Positions 51,100 through 62,450 of a DNA stretch of 64,000 nt are shown here, piece by piece. Each line of letters opens with the position of its first letter. Positions within the stretch are counted from its first letter, which is position 1. The stretch is from contig JAECYW010000006.1 of NCBI GenBank assembly GCA_023014335.1, positions 1,674,001 to 1,738,000 on the forward strand. Reading direction: 5' to 3'. The position numbers were made by a program, and so were the translations under genes. The notes under the pieces are model-generated. The model saw only the letters and a list, made by a program, of their open reading frames with translations, made no database searches and had not been told where the DNA came from. This DNA is from Galerina marginata (lineage: Eukaryota; Basidiomycota; Agaricomycetes; Agaricales; Galerinaceae).

Positions 51100-53591
51100 C
51101 TAGAACGGGAAAATAGTCGATAGGTTGGTGATGTAGTTCATCGGCTCAGCCCTGTACGTGTCATCCGAAATGAACGGGTCAACACCGTCAGCGAACGTGT
51201 ACAGCTTGGGCGTTGTAGCGTTGTATTGCGGCCATGCAGGTCCTGAGGCGAGCGTGGGGTCGAGGAAGGCGGTGAAGCGAATGATATAGTCGTCCAGGAG
51301 GCCCGCGACGAGGTCAGACGTGTGGTACTATATATAAAATTTTAGCGAGTTGTTTCCTGTTCTGGAGCTAGACATGGTACTTACGGATCCAAAGGGCGAG
51401 GCTGTCTTCAATTTCTTGTTCACTAAATTTCCAGATTTGCAATCAGCAACAGCCACGGTATTCTCACAACCAACTTACAATATGACCAGATCTTCTGCTT
51501 TCCAGAGAGGTTTTGTAAGAAGAACCTCCTCGGGGCTTGGAACGTAAGATCTCCCTGGAACGACGCAATACGCTTGTACTGAGGATATAGCTCGTCCGCA
51601 TCACCAGTGTCATAGGGTGAACCCGCCGACGGCGTCGACGGGTAATTCGTCCAGAAAGGCTCGAGCTGTGCGTCGGAGGCATCAGGAACATAGATAGTGG
51701 AAACATAGTTGCGGAAGTCATCTTCGGTCCTGGTAATAAATAAAAATGAGCCTGTGCTTGTTGGAGATGAGTGCAGATGAAAACTTACGTGACATTAGAT
51801 TGGGATTGAGAGAAAATAGTTCCTTCGTCGTCGCAGTTGCCTACAGAAATCAGGTAAAAAGGTGGAACACGGAGTGAATGAACTAATAGACTTACCCGAT
51901 ACGATGGGTATTTTCGCCACTTTCCCAGCTTGAACCAATTTATAGGGTTCGTCCTGAAGGAAGGTACCGTCCACACGCACTGTCCAGGCCGTGGAGAGCG
52001 ACTATATGGCCAAGAAAAGAGCGTAGTTAGAACGATGGTGCACTGTATCGACGCCGATACGAAAGAAACCTACACTGTAAGATAAGTAGCTCGGTGACTT
52101 GTTGATCGCAGCCACGAGCGTATCGAAGGAAACACTCCTCAAGCATTGGAGTGTGCTGTTCGATCCCGCACAGCCTGTGTCGTTGACGAGTTGGTCGTAA
52201 TTTTTCTATTATCAAAGAATCACAAAGTGTAAGCCACTGAAAACCCCAACCGAAAGGAACTCCTAACCTGTCCGTTCGTAATATCAGACACCGCAACGAC
52301 GGATCCAGATTGCATAAAGCCAGCGCGGAAAAGACCGTCTGTCTTCCCACCGAACGCAAGCATTTGCATGGCGACCGAGATAGCACCGGCAGATTGACCC
52401 CAGCTGCAGAATGGCGCCATTAGGATCAACCTCACTAGAGATGGCGATAAGAACAGAAGGGCTCACATAGTAACCTTTGTAGGGTCACCACCGAAAGACT
52501 GGATGTACTTGTTGACCCACTTCAAGGCAGCGCGTTCTGCAAAGGTACATTAACTCGAATTGAAGGTTATGATGATGGAAATGATACAGACGATCGTAGA
52601 GACCGAAATTTCCGGTTCCTTCGCCCTTGATCTCTTTGCTAGCAAGGAAGCCGAATGCTGCGGAGTTTCAACATCGATAAATCAAGGCCATTCGAGAAGT
52701 TCTTACCAGAGAGCCTGCGAACGCATTAGTTAGTACTTGATATGATTGAAGAATCGAAGAGGACATACCTGTAGTTCATAGCAACGTGAATGACAGGTGT
52801 TCCAAGCGCAATTGACCGAGTGACAATACGGGTGCTCTGGTCGTCGTATCTGAATTATTTAAAAATTCAATTTGTATTCCGCGGACAAAACAAGTTGGAT
52901 CTGACCCTAGCGTGCTGCCAGTTTCGAAACCACCTGAGAAAATTGCAATGTTATCATCCAAGCCGATGCAGCGTTAAACGACGCAAAGTACCTCCATAGA
53001 TCCACTGTTATAAACCAAATTAATAACGGAAAGTAAAAGAGAATTATATAGGCGACGCACGACAACAACAGGCAGCTTATCCGTAGAACATGCCGTCTTC
53101 GGTCTGATGACATTAATAGAAAGGCCTTGACAAAGTCGACACAAAATCTTAAAACTTCGATCTCCAGAATAAATATTGGTCACTCACATTCTTCTGCTGC
53201 TACGGAACCGTCTCGTTTTGCGAACTGTGGCGAGATACCATAATCCTCAGCAGACCGCCTCGACGAAGAGGAAGACGCGAGCTGGACTATTTGCTGCGAG
53301 CATGACGGGCCGTAGTCTGATGCATCTAGGATTCCAAAGTAGGGGGAGGCGGGTACAGGTAGGCGGAATCGTCTGTTGAACACAAAAAAATTGATTAGAT
53401 AAACGGCAGTCATGGATTGGTAGGGCTTACGGTGCTTTTGCGAACGGTATCCCAAGGAACTTGGATACGCTGCCATTGTTTACGCCTACAATGGCGGCAG
53501 CATCGACAAATACGGTGGGAGGCAAGGAAGGCAGTCCATAGACCACAACGGGGAGGGCAGAAGCAATAAGGAGTGGAAGGAGCGCCAACAT
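51100..53591 (-). CDS. Secreted type-B carboxylesterase/lipase
   Basis: Alpha/beta-hydrolase of the carboxylesterase type-B family, likely acting on extracellular esters. The start at 53591 gives a signal peptide (MLALLPLLIASALPVVV). Spliced pieces in order: VGVNNGSVSKFLGIPFAKAP, RFRLPVPASPYFGILDASDY, GLSINVIRPKTACSTDKLPVVV, WIYGGGFETGSTLG (oxyanion loop), ALGTPVIHVAMNYR, FGFLASKEIKGEGTGNFGLYD, ALKWVNKYIQSFGGDP, the nucleophile elbow WGQSAGA, MQMLAFGGKTDGLFRAGFMQ, a variable middle, IPIVSG-NCDDEGTIF, and GSYHTSDLVAG with the catalytic His. C-terminus NYITNLSTIFPF at 51100. At least 13 exons, one of only 13 nt (WIYG). The usual FGESAGA is WGQSAG here; the Ser is retained. Cys residues for the family disulfides are present. 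Confidence 0.86.
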
Positions 53592-55490
53592 AGTTGTGGC
53601 GGAGGGTCAAAAGCAGAAAAGCGGAATAAACAGAGTCGGTGGAAAGGGAAGGAGGTTTTGCTCGATCGTCGTCGTCCATTTTAAATAACGAAGGCCCGAC
53701 CGTCTACTGTTGCCCGATCGCGACGCGGTGAACGCACGCGCCGTTCCTGGATCCTTTGAGCTCTCAGCTCATTGAGCCTCTTTGAGCTGTCGCAATGCGC
53801 ACTGGTGTTTTCCAGAGAGTGGTCAACATGCTTCAACATGTGGGCATTAATGAGCTGTTATCACATGTGGTTAATATCGGGCGTTATATGAACAAAACGC
53901 AATGCGGAGAGACCTGAAGTTTGGGGGGGTTGTGGAAGATTGTGGACTATTTTAGAGGTCACCCGATAGGCATCAATCTGACCGCGTCCAGTAAAGGCCA
54001 TCGGTCAACGGGGACAAGAAAGATTTTACGCATCGGAGGCCGATTTTTGTGGGGGTTGGAAAAGCTTTTTGCCAGCTTCCAAGCTCTTCCAAGGCGTTTT
54101 GGATTAAATTTGTCTTCGACAGTAAACCGCTTCAAATTTGTGGGCAGTAGTGCAGGTTAGACTCTTATAGGAAGGCGTAGTCGACCAGAATCGACCTTGT
54201 TGCCATACGGCATCCGAGTCCAAGACGACGCAAGAGAAAACTCGTGAATGTGTTCAAGTCGGTGAACGTCGCGATCGCGACGGGCTCTTGGTTGAATGTT
54301 ACGTAAGAAGTGATGCTACCGCATGTGGCTATTGGGTGCCCGACGATCGATGATCTTTGATCCGATGAACGTCGGGACCATTCCTGTACACCTCATATGT
54401 ATGCGTTGAGTTCATATTTTCGCAATGAAGATCAGGGTTTTATTCCTAACCTCATGATTACGGCGAACCAATTCCTAGACAAGATTTGTCTTCAGCCGTC
54501 GCTGCACTGTCGCTGCATGTCCTTGAAGCTTGAAGGCTTGGATCAGAACAGATCAGAACATTTTTAAAGATCGTAGTACCGCTTGGGTACGAATTGGAAA
54601 TTGTGACGGCCTGATCTCGGCTCCAGTAAGGAGATCGGGCGGACCGCTTACCCTCCCTGCCTCGAGAGAGATCGTGCCCTATAAGGCACTGACTCGGCAG
54701 GAGTTCAAGCTAGTTCAAGTCGGTATTGCTTTCAGTAGTACTAATTGACAAGATTGCTATGCTATCCCAGGAGACGCGGTCATGGCTCCCCCACAAACGG
54801 CGGAACAGCAAACTTGGATAAAATAAAACAGTACATGCGGAAGCAGAGGGTCAACCGGTCAAGGACCATGGCCAGAAACAAATTGTATTTCTACTTTTAG
54901 ATACTACTAGTCAGGTCAGGTTCTGATTCACGACGAAGAACCAGGCGCGACGGTACGATATTCCTCCAACCAACAATAAATTGAGGTTGATTATCATCAG
55001 ATTATGATCGTTACAAAATTCAATCGAGTTTCCAAGATGCACAACTTTTCAAGATACATGATCGAACCGTTCATTTTTTCTGTCCTTGAACTCTTGAACG
55101 GTTGTCTCGGTTTACGATCCTCGTTCCCTTAATCTGCTTGCCAAGGAAATGCCCCGCTGTGAAAATATGTCAGGAATACAGTTGACACAAAGTCGTCGGG
55201 TCAATACAGGATGAAATCGCAAGGTGAGCGTCAACGAGCTGAAGAGTAAGTAAGGCATTCATAGTAAACATTCACGAGGTTGATGACAGATTGTAGGTAC
55301 ACACCTTGGAGCTTTAGTCTCAAGTATAATGAGGCTGGGTGAAGGTGAGCTCAAAGGAGGCTTCTCGAAGGTGGTAAGAATGAGAAAAGGCTGATGTATG
55401 ATTTGGTGCAAGGGTGAGATTCGATGGGGTCGACGTCCACATATAGTGCAACTATAGTGCACGGCTCCTCTACAATCAATATGGGCAGCT
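53592..55490. other. Intergenic, nothing recognised
   Basis: About 1.9 kb without a supportable frame. Small open frames at 53921-54160 and 54530-54748 lack domains. Confidence 0.5.
54267..54282. repeat. Perfect 16-bp palindrome
   Basis: CGTCGCGATCGCGACG reads identically on both strands. A partial copy of the motif (GATCGCGACG) lies at about 53717. Possible protein-binding site, but it is far from any start codon. Confidence 0.5.
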
Positions 55491-55499
55491 CGTTTACAA

Positions 55500-56650
55500 T
55501 GATGTCAGATATAAGTCGGAAATGGAAATCGGCGCGAAGAACTCACCCCTCAGAAACCTCGCAGAAATTGTTATCAGAATTCTGTCTGCTGGGTGCATTA
55601 AGCGAGATTGGCGATATTCTGGTATATCGGAGCCTCTGCTGGATAGTCTCTTAGACCCAGGTCCCAATCACGACATCTTCGACGTCGAAGTGCTCAGTGG
55701 AACTAGCGGCGAGATCAGAGAAAGGTTTGCAGCGGCACTGATGGAGTTGAGTCGTACGGATGGCGAGCGAGCACGTTTTCCGGTAACTTTGTATTCTCTC
55801 AAACTCGTTGAAGACGAGCGAAGTAATAGCGAGTAATCTCGCAGACGAAGAGGGACAGATTGGCTGTGTGTGGCAGCGCTTGACCGAGGGAGAATGTACG
55901 AGAATAGCCAGTTTCAGCCATATCGTTTATGAAAATCAGAAGATGGGCGAAGAAAAGTCGCGTCAAAAGTCGCGTCGTGGGACCGTGGGTACTTCGATAA
56001 TGAGCCCAAAATAGCCGCCTGTTGCTCAGAATCAGCTGGTTCTCCACCAGCACTGAAGTTTTGACCAACAGACTGTCCCTATCTATGGCACACCACCCGT
56101 CCTGGGTCTCAGCGCAGTCAAATCCAAGTACCAGAGGAATGACAGCAAACAGGCTAACCGTGCAGATGACTCGGAATTGAAACAAGGTAAGATACTCTAG
56201 ATTTAATTTTGCTTGTCCGTGCGTTCGTTGACGGGCATCGTAATTAGCAGCCGAGTTTCGAGATCCCGTTGGCAGTGGCATTCCTCAGATCATCGCGCTC
56301 CTCAGTGATAGTAGCCTTTTAGTACGTAAGGCGCCTGCTGATTCAGTTATCTACGACATCTAATTTGAGGTCTCATACTCTAGAGTAGCGGATGAGCATG
56401 GAGTTATCGCAGCTGACTTTCGACGGTCTATTCGGCTTGCCTTTTCCTCAGATTATCGCCCTCCTCAACGAGAAGGACAAGGAGGTTTGTCACCCTGGTT
56501 CACGGTAAAGTACTTGGCTTAACCGTTTCTCATTTCAACCTAGCCTACGAACTTTTCGTTCAGCCGAGGTTTTCGAACCCATTCGGGATGCCATGCCTCA
56601 GATCATCGAGCTCCTTAGCAGCAGTGATAAACGCACTCGTACGGTTTAGT
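55500..56650 (+). pseudogene. Degenerate HEAT-repeat gene remnants
   Basis: Three separated segments encode variants of one helical repeat start: IPQIIALLSDSS at about 56280, FPQIIALLNEKDKEV at about 56448 and MPQIIELLSSSDKRTRT at about 56595. A more upstream frame (55522-55836) reads RNLAEIVIRIL and IRERFAAALMELSR, also HEAT-like. The pieces are interrupted by stops and lie in different frames, with intron-like intervals in which no consistent splicing was found. HEAT/armadillo proteins with this wording are common in mushrooms. It could be a fragmented array gene; a functional gene with unrecognised exons is less likely. Confidence 0.5.
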
Positions 56651-56699
56651 GACAATGGTGAATATGTCGAAGCAAGGTAAAAGTGACAACTTTTCTAGT

Positions 56700-57904
56700 T
56701 CTATGCGAGCGCCACTGACCAAAATCCCAGCCGACATCTGAGCCAAGCACGGCATCTACACCATCCTTGACCTTCACACCGCCCCCGGCGGGCAGAAGAC
56801 GGACTGGCACTCCGACCGTGGAGGGCACATCGCCAACTGTACCTCCTTTTCCACCTTGTGTTTATTTTCGTTTTAATTTTATACTTCTTCTCTTATTATA
56901 GCCTGGAACCCAAAGTCTTCCAAGACCGCGTCGTCTGGCTCTGGAGAGAGCTCGCGAGGCACTACAAGCACCACAAATTCGTCACAGGGTACAATGCCCT
57001 CAACGAGCCCACCCACACCCGCGTCATCGCCTTTTACGAAGGCGTGCACGCCGCCATCCGCGCTGTCGACCCCGACCACGCGATCTTCTTCGACGGGAAC
57101 ACCTTCGCCTCCGACTTTTCGCGTTTCTGCGACGCCCATAAGAGGTGGGACAACACCGTGTACTCGATCCATGATTATTCGTTTTTTGGGTTCCCGGGCC
57201 CGAAGGCGCAGGAGCATGTGGGGAGCGAGGAGCAGAAGAGGCGGTTGAGGTGGAGCTATGAGAAGAAGTGCAAGTGGATGGACGTGAGGAGGTCGTGTGT
57301 GGCACGGCGAGTGGGGGCCTGTGTATGCGCACTGGCAGTATGAGGGGGACGCGACGGACGCGATTACCAAGGCGCGGTATAGAATGCTCAAAGATCATTT
57401 GGACCTCTACAAAAGGGTACATCTATCCATGACATTATCTATCCCTGCCCCACTCACGCGCGCCCTCTATACTACAGGACCGCCTCAGCTGGTCCATCTG
57501 GCTATACAAAGACATAGGCTTCCAAGGCATGGTCCACCTCTCCCCTCAACACCCTACATGACCCACTTCTCCACCTTCCTCGCCAAAAAACACCGTCTCG
57601 CAATTGATGCATGGGACGCTGACCCCTTTGCCGTATCCCACATCTACCAACCCCTCCTCGCGCACATCGAAGCAGAAATCCCAGAACCTCTACCCACACC
57701 CAGTCTGGACCCTCCCCGGACGCGTCGCGAGACTGTCTAGGAACATCCTTGTCGCCCAGTTTTAGTCAAAGAGTGGGCGGAACTGTTCGTTGGAATGGGG
57801 GAGGCAGAGCTGGATGGGCTCGCGGGAGTTTTAGGTTTACGGGGTGTGTGAAGCGTGAGGAGCTGAATGCGATTTTGACGGAGAACGCGGTGGGCTTGGT
57901 GTGA
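56700..57904 (+). pseudogene. Glycoside hydrolase family 5 pseudogene
   Basis: The C-terminal two thirds of a cytosolic/secreted GH5 enzyme of the fungal cellulase-like type. It begins at [24 protein letters not shown]; an intron (GTACCT..TATAG) leads to WNPKVFQDRVVWLWRELA, FVTGYNALNEP (containing the NEP acid/base motif), AIRAVDPDHAIFFDG, YSIHDYSFFGFPGP and SIWLYKDIGFQGMVHLSP. Lesions: a TGA directly before AKHG where a Cys codon is expected, a frame change at about 57285 (VWHGEWGPVYAHW continues in another frame), another at about 57545 (before TPYMTHFSTFLAKKHRL), and at least two more in the 3' part (PHPVWTLPGRVARLSR, then VKEWAELFVGMGEAELDGL, then FRFTGCVKREELNAIL, each in a different frame). 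The N-terminal ~130 residues are absent. Splice sites are still intact, so decay is fairly young. Confidence 0.85.
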
Positions 57905-58885
57905 GGGCATGGGGACCTTACGATTGGCTTTGGGTGCTGCTGATCGCTGAGGGCCTGAGGCACGCGCGCTGCGATCATTTGCAGGCTTCCCGTTAATTCG
58001 TCCCTTCCCCGCATTCCGTAACAACCAGGACATGGGGCGAACACCCTCTAGATGACCGATTTCTTGCACATTTCCTGTCTCTTCGCTCCCAAAGTTCCTT
58101 CGACTAACCGACTAGCTAACCGCGCCGGCCAATCTCCTCCACCTCCTGCACTTGGCACTCGATTCACACTTTGAATTTCACATCGACGTCTGCTCTAGGA
58201 CTACATATAACATCTTCATCAATCCCGAAATCTCGCTCTCGCCTGGGAGGAAGAAGGCTGGCTGGCTGGTAGATCTGGATGGACTTTCGGTACTGAGACC
58301 ATTTGATGTCGATGTGATTAATGAAATGCAATGCAACTCGAATGTAATGCAGCGGTTCGAGTTCGAGTTCGAGCAAGCAGTGGGCCCATATGTGTAATGT
58401 AAATACATGACCGCTGAGCGCTGAGTGATCAACGATAGCGATGGGCACGCCAGTGACCATGGAGGCCAAGAACTCATGATCAGCAGAGGAGGCTGGGGGC
58501 GGTTTCGCGTTTAATCCATCATGATCCTCATCCTGTATGTACACTCCGAAAATTTTCGAGTTGATTCGAGCTGTCCACTCTCACCTCGGCGGGAACACTA
58601 CTACCAAGACGCAATTGTTTTGAGCGCACTGGCATGCCGTACAGTGATAGTACACTTACCCCCACACACGCACGGCCTGAGCTGACCTCTTTCTCGAATC
58701 CCTCTATATATGGAGCGTCCTCGGCCGGGAAGACTGCAGATGGGACGTAAAATACCTACGTTCAACGCTTTGGGACTCATGACAAAGCGCCGTCGACATC
58801 GGGACTGCGGCGGCTGCATTCATGAATGAGGAAACTTGTCTTCATCGTTGATCACTAAACTCCTCCTTCAGTTTTTCTGCCCTCG
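57905..58885. other. Intergenic, nothing recognised
   Basis: Frames at 58152-58397 (+) and 58164-58544 (-) overlap and lack domains. The right end is the 5' flank of the GTPase gene. Confidence 0.5.
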
Positions 58886-60059
58886 ATGGCTTCTGAGAAT
58901 GAGATCAACATACCTTTCAGCGACGAGCTCTCGGACCAGAGCGACCTACCTTTCAGCGACGAGCCCTCGGACGAGAATGACTTATGGTTCTGGAAGAGAC
59001 GAAAGTTGGAATTCCGGATCCTTATCTTGGGCCGCGCAAATGCAGGAAAAACAACAATCCTCGAGAGACTTGCCGGCGCTTCTATAGACAAAGCTGAGGT
59101 CAAGCGGGATGGCATGTTATTGGCTGACCATGTACGTCATGTTTGAATATTTGAAATGCTTAGCTCTGATCGAGTCGACAACCTGTAGGCAATTAAAGGC
59201 CAGAGCGATGTGCGTTCAAGTTTCTCGCAAGGTCTTTTTTTGCTGGGTACTCACTTGGCCGCATAACTGGTAGCGTGGCTTGCACAACATAGATGATGAG
59301 ATCCGCTTTCCCTCCCTGCCTGGCTTTGTCTTTCATGACTCATGTGGTTTTGAAGCTGGCTCCTTGGAGGAGCTTTCTACAGTACAGCAATTTGTGGAGG
59401 ATCACTCATCAAAAGTGAAGCACCTTAGGAGGCAGCTCCATGCTATATGGTACAGATATTGCTATCCATGTCCAAGTTTAGCTAACTGAGGCATTACTCA
59501 GGATGTGCCTCCCACTTGATGACTCCCGTGAGCTCCTTGAAACGGAAAAGAATTTTTTGGGCTCATTGAATGGAGATGGTAAGCAAATGCACTGTGAATC
59601 TGTAATTAGTCTTGATTTGACAGTTTCATAGCTCCAGTGGTTGTCATATTTACAAAGCAGGATGGGGCTATTGGAAAAACCACACGATCAATTCTAGAAA
59701 AGTTGAGTTTAACAGGTAGCACTGTGAGCCGAACAATAAAGAAGGATGCACGTGCCAAAGCAGAGATTCAAGTTGGACAACATGTGAAGCAATGTGAGGA
59801 GGAGCTACAACAGCTAAGCAGGAGCAACTCTTGCAATATGTTTCTCACAACTACTGGTATAATTGTCTGTCTGTCTGAGCACTGTTCACAATTGATCTGA
59901 CTGCATTCAGACCTGCATCAATGCAATGCTCAGTCAACAGAAGCATGCATGAATTTGATTGAGGCAACTGAGAAGAGTTTGACAGGACCAAGAATCAAAA
60001 CATTGCTGACTGTCATATGGGGCTGTAATCTTTCAAGCTCTGGATATTGGTGTTTTTAA
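58886..60059 (+). CDS. G-domain GTPase (Agaricomycete P-loop family)
   Basis: TRAFAC-class GTPase of a family widespread in mushrooms. ATG at 58886 (MASENEINIPFSDELS). A short acidic tract is tandemly duplicated (FSDELSDQSD / FSDEPSDEND). G1/P-loop GRANAGKTT at residues 49-57. After a poorly conserved segment the next exon reads GLHNIDDEIRF and FVFHDSCGFEAGS, an HDS-GF motif in the usual DxxG position. Later VVVIFTKQDGAI carries a TKxD-like G4 motif (TKQD). Several introns (from about 59131, 59459 and 59580) are inferred. The C-terminal helix is EATEKSLTGPRIKTLL; the final residues to 60059 are uncertain because family members usually continue with a Leu-rich segment. Biological role unknown. 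Confidence 0.75.
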
Positions 60060-60348
60060 TGGTGAGTAAGATTCCTTTCAAAAGAAAAATCTGAATAACA
60101 TTCTAACCACTATATAGGATGTTGCGAGCAAATAATGATAATTAATGGTAATAAACACTGTATCAAAAGAGCTGATTTTGAGCATATTTAGACCAAACAA
60201 GCAAATTGGGCTCAAATGCACCTAATGTAAAGTATATGATAAAAATAGTGGCTGCTTATATGGTGAGTGGGAATCATTAGAGTGTGAAGCAAACTATGGT
60301 GACTTCTTTAGATGGTAAGCACCAGTAAGCTTATATGCATTCAAGGCT
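60060..60348 (+). other. 3' flank of the GTPase gene with exon/intron-like remnants
   Basis: Contains GTGAGTAAG (about 60061), a CTAAC branch-like site and a TATATAG acceptor near 60118, then short non-coding stretches and further GTAATA, GTGAGT and GTAAGC donor-like sites up to 60330. Looks like decayed 3' exons and introns of the GTPase gene or its copies. Confidence 0.4.
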
Positions 60349-62450
60349 ATCTGCTCAGCTTGTGTGGTTGTCATTTTGCAGCATGTGAGGCTGCTTATTA
60401 TCTATTGGCTTTATCTATCTGCTTACCTTGTGTGGTTGTTGTTCTGGAGGATGTGAGTCTGAATATTATTTATTTGCCTTGTCTATCTGCTGACTTTGTT
60501 GTTCTGCAGTATGTGAGTCTGCATATTATCTGCCTTATCTATCTGCTGACTTTGTTGTTCTGCAGTATGTGGGTCTGCATATTATTTATCTGCCTTGTCT
60601 ATTTGCTGACTTTTTTGGTTGTTGTTCTGCAGAATGTGAGACTGCATATTATTTATGTGCCTTGTCTATTTACTAACTTTTTTTTGATTGTTGTTCTGCA
60701 GGATGTGAGTCTGCATATTATTTATCTGCTTTGTCTATTAGCTGACTTGTTGTTCTGCAGGATGTGAGACTGCAAATTATTTATGTGCCTTGTCTATTTG
60801 CTGATTTTTTTGGTTGTTGTTCTGCAGGGTGTGAGTCTGCATATTATTTATCTGCCTTGTCTATCTGCTGACTTTGTTGTTCTGCAGGATGTGAGACTGC
60901 ATATTATTTATCTGCCTTGTTTATTTATTGACTTTTTTTGGTTGTTGTTCTGCAGGGTGTGAGTCTGCATATTATTTATCTGCCTTGTCTATTTGCTGAC
61001 TTTTTTGGTTGTTGTTCTGCAGAATGTGAGACTGCATATTATTTATGTGCCTTGTCTATTTACTAACTTTTTTTTGATTGTTGTTCTGCAGGATGTGAGT
61101 CTGCATATTATTTATCTGCTTTGTCTATTAGCTGACTTGTTGTTCTGCAGGATGTGAGACTGCAAATTATTTATGTGCCTTGTCTATTTGCTGATTTTTT
61201 TGGTTGTTGTTCTGCAGGGTGTGAGTCTGCATATTATTTATCTGCCTTGTCTATCTGCTGACTTTGTTGTTCTGCAGGATGTGAGACATATTATTTATCT
61301 GCCTTGTTTATTTATTGACTTTTTTTGGTTGTTGTTCTGCAGGGTGTGAGTCTGCATATTATTTATCTGCCTTGTCTATCTGCTGACTTTGTTGTTCTGC
61401 AGTATGTGAGACTGCATATTATTTATCTTCCTTGTCTATTTACTGACTTTTTTTTTGATTGTTATTCTGCAGGATGTGAGTCTGCATATTATTTATCTGC
61501 CTTGTCTATCTGCTGACTTTGTTGTTCTGCAGTATGTGAGACTGCATACTATTTATCTTCCTTGTCTATTTGCTGACTTTTTTTGGTTGTTGTTCTGTAG
61601 CCTGTGAGTCTGTATATTATTTATTTGCCTTGTCTATTTGCTCACTTCCTTGGTTGTGGTTATGCAGCCTGTGAGTCTGCATATTATTTATCTGCCTTGT
61701 CTATCTGCTGACTTTGTTGTTCTGCAGTATGTGAGACTGCATATTATTTATCTTGTCTATTTGCTGACTTTTTTGGTTGTTATTCTGCAGGATGTGAGTC
61801 TGCATATTCTTTATCAGCCTTGTCTATTTTCTGACTTTTTGTTGTTGTCCTGCAGGATGTGTGTCTGCATATTATTTATCTGCCTTGTCTATCTGCTGAC
61901 TTTTTTGTTTGTTGTTCTGCAGCCTGTGAGTCTGCATATTATTTATCTGCTTTGTCTATTTGCTCACTTTTTTGGTTGTTGTTCTGCAGCTTGTGAGCCT
62001 GGATATTATTTATCTGCCTTGTTTATTTGCTGAGTTTGTTGTTCTGCAGGATGTGAGACTGCATATTATTTATCTGCTTTGTCTATTCACTAACTTTTTC
62101 TGGTTGTTGTTCTGAAGCCTGTGAGTCTGCATATTATTTATCTGCCTTGCTATTTGCTGACTTGTTGTTCTGCAGTATGTAAAACTGCATATTATTTATC
62201 TGCCTTGTCTATTTGCTGACTTTTTTGATTATTGTTATGCAGCCTGTGAGACTGCATATCATTTATCTGCCTTGTCTATTTGCTGACTTTTTTGGTTGTT
62301 GTTATGCAGCCTGTAAGTCTGCATATTATTTATATGCCTTGTCTATCTGCCCACCTTATCTGGCTGTTATTCTGCAGGATGTGAGTCTGCATATTATTTA
62401 TCTGCCCTGTCTATCTGCCAACTCATTTTTGGGTTTTGCTATTGTTTGGT
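60349..62450 (+). repeat. Tandem array of about 32 intron-like units (58-70 bp each)
   Basis: The unit carries GTGAGTCTGCATATTATTT, then ATCTGCCTTGTCTATCTG, CTGAC, a T/G-rich tract and TTCTGCAG, followed by two or three bases (GAT, GG, TAT, AAT or CCT) before the next GTGAG. Counting the GTGAG-TCTGCAT starts by eye gives about 32, in one direction, over 2.1 kb. Unit lengths alternate between about 58-60 and 66-70 bp according to the T-tract. Each unit has the parts of a small fungal intron in order (donor GTGAGT, branch-like CTGAC, pyrimidine/T-rich tract, acceptor CTGCAG). Long open frames across it encode hydrophobic repeats and are artefacts of the repetition. Confidence 0.9.

Noticed and set aside
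60349..62450. CRISPR-like repeat structure
   Set aside because: There are no unique spacers: the whole unit including the tract repeats, the organism is a fungus, and the units look like introns.
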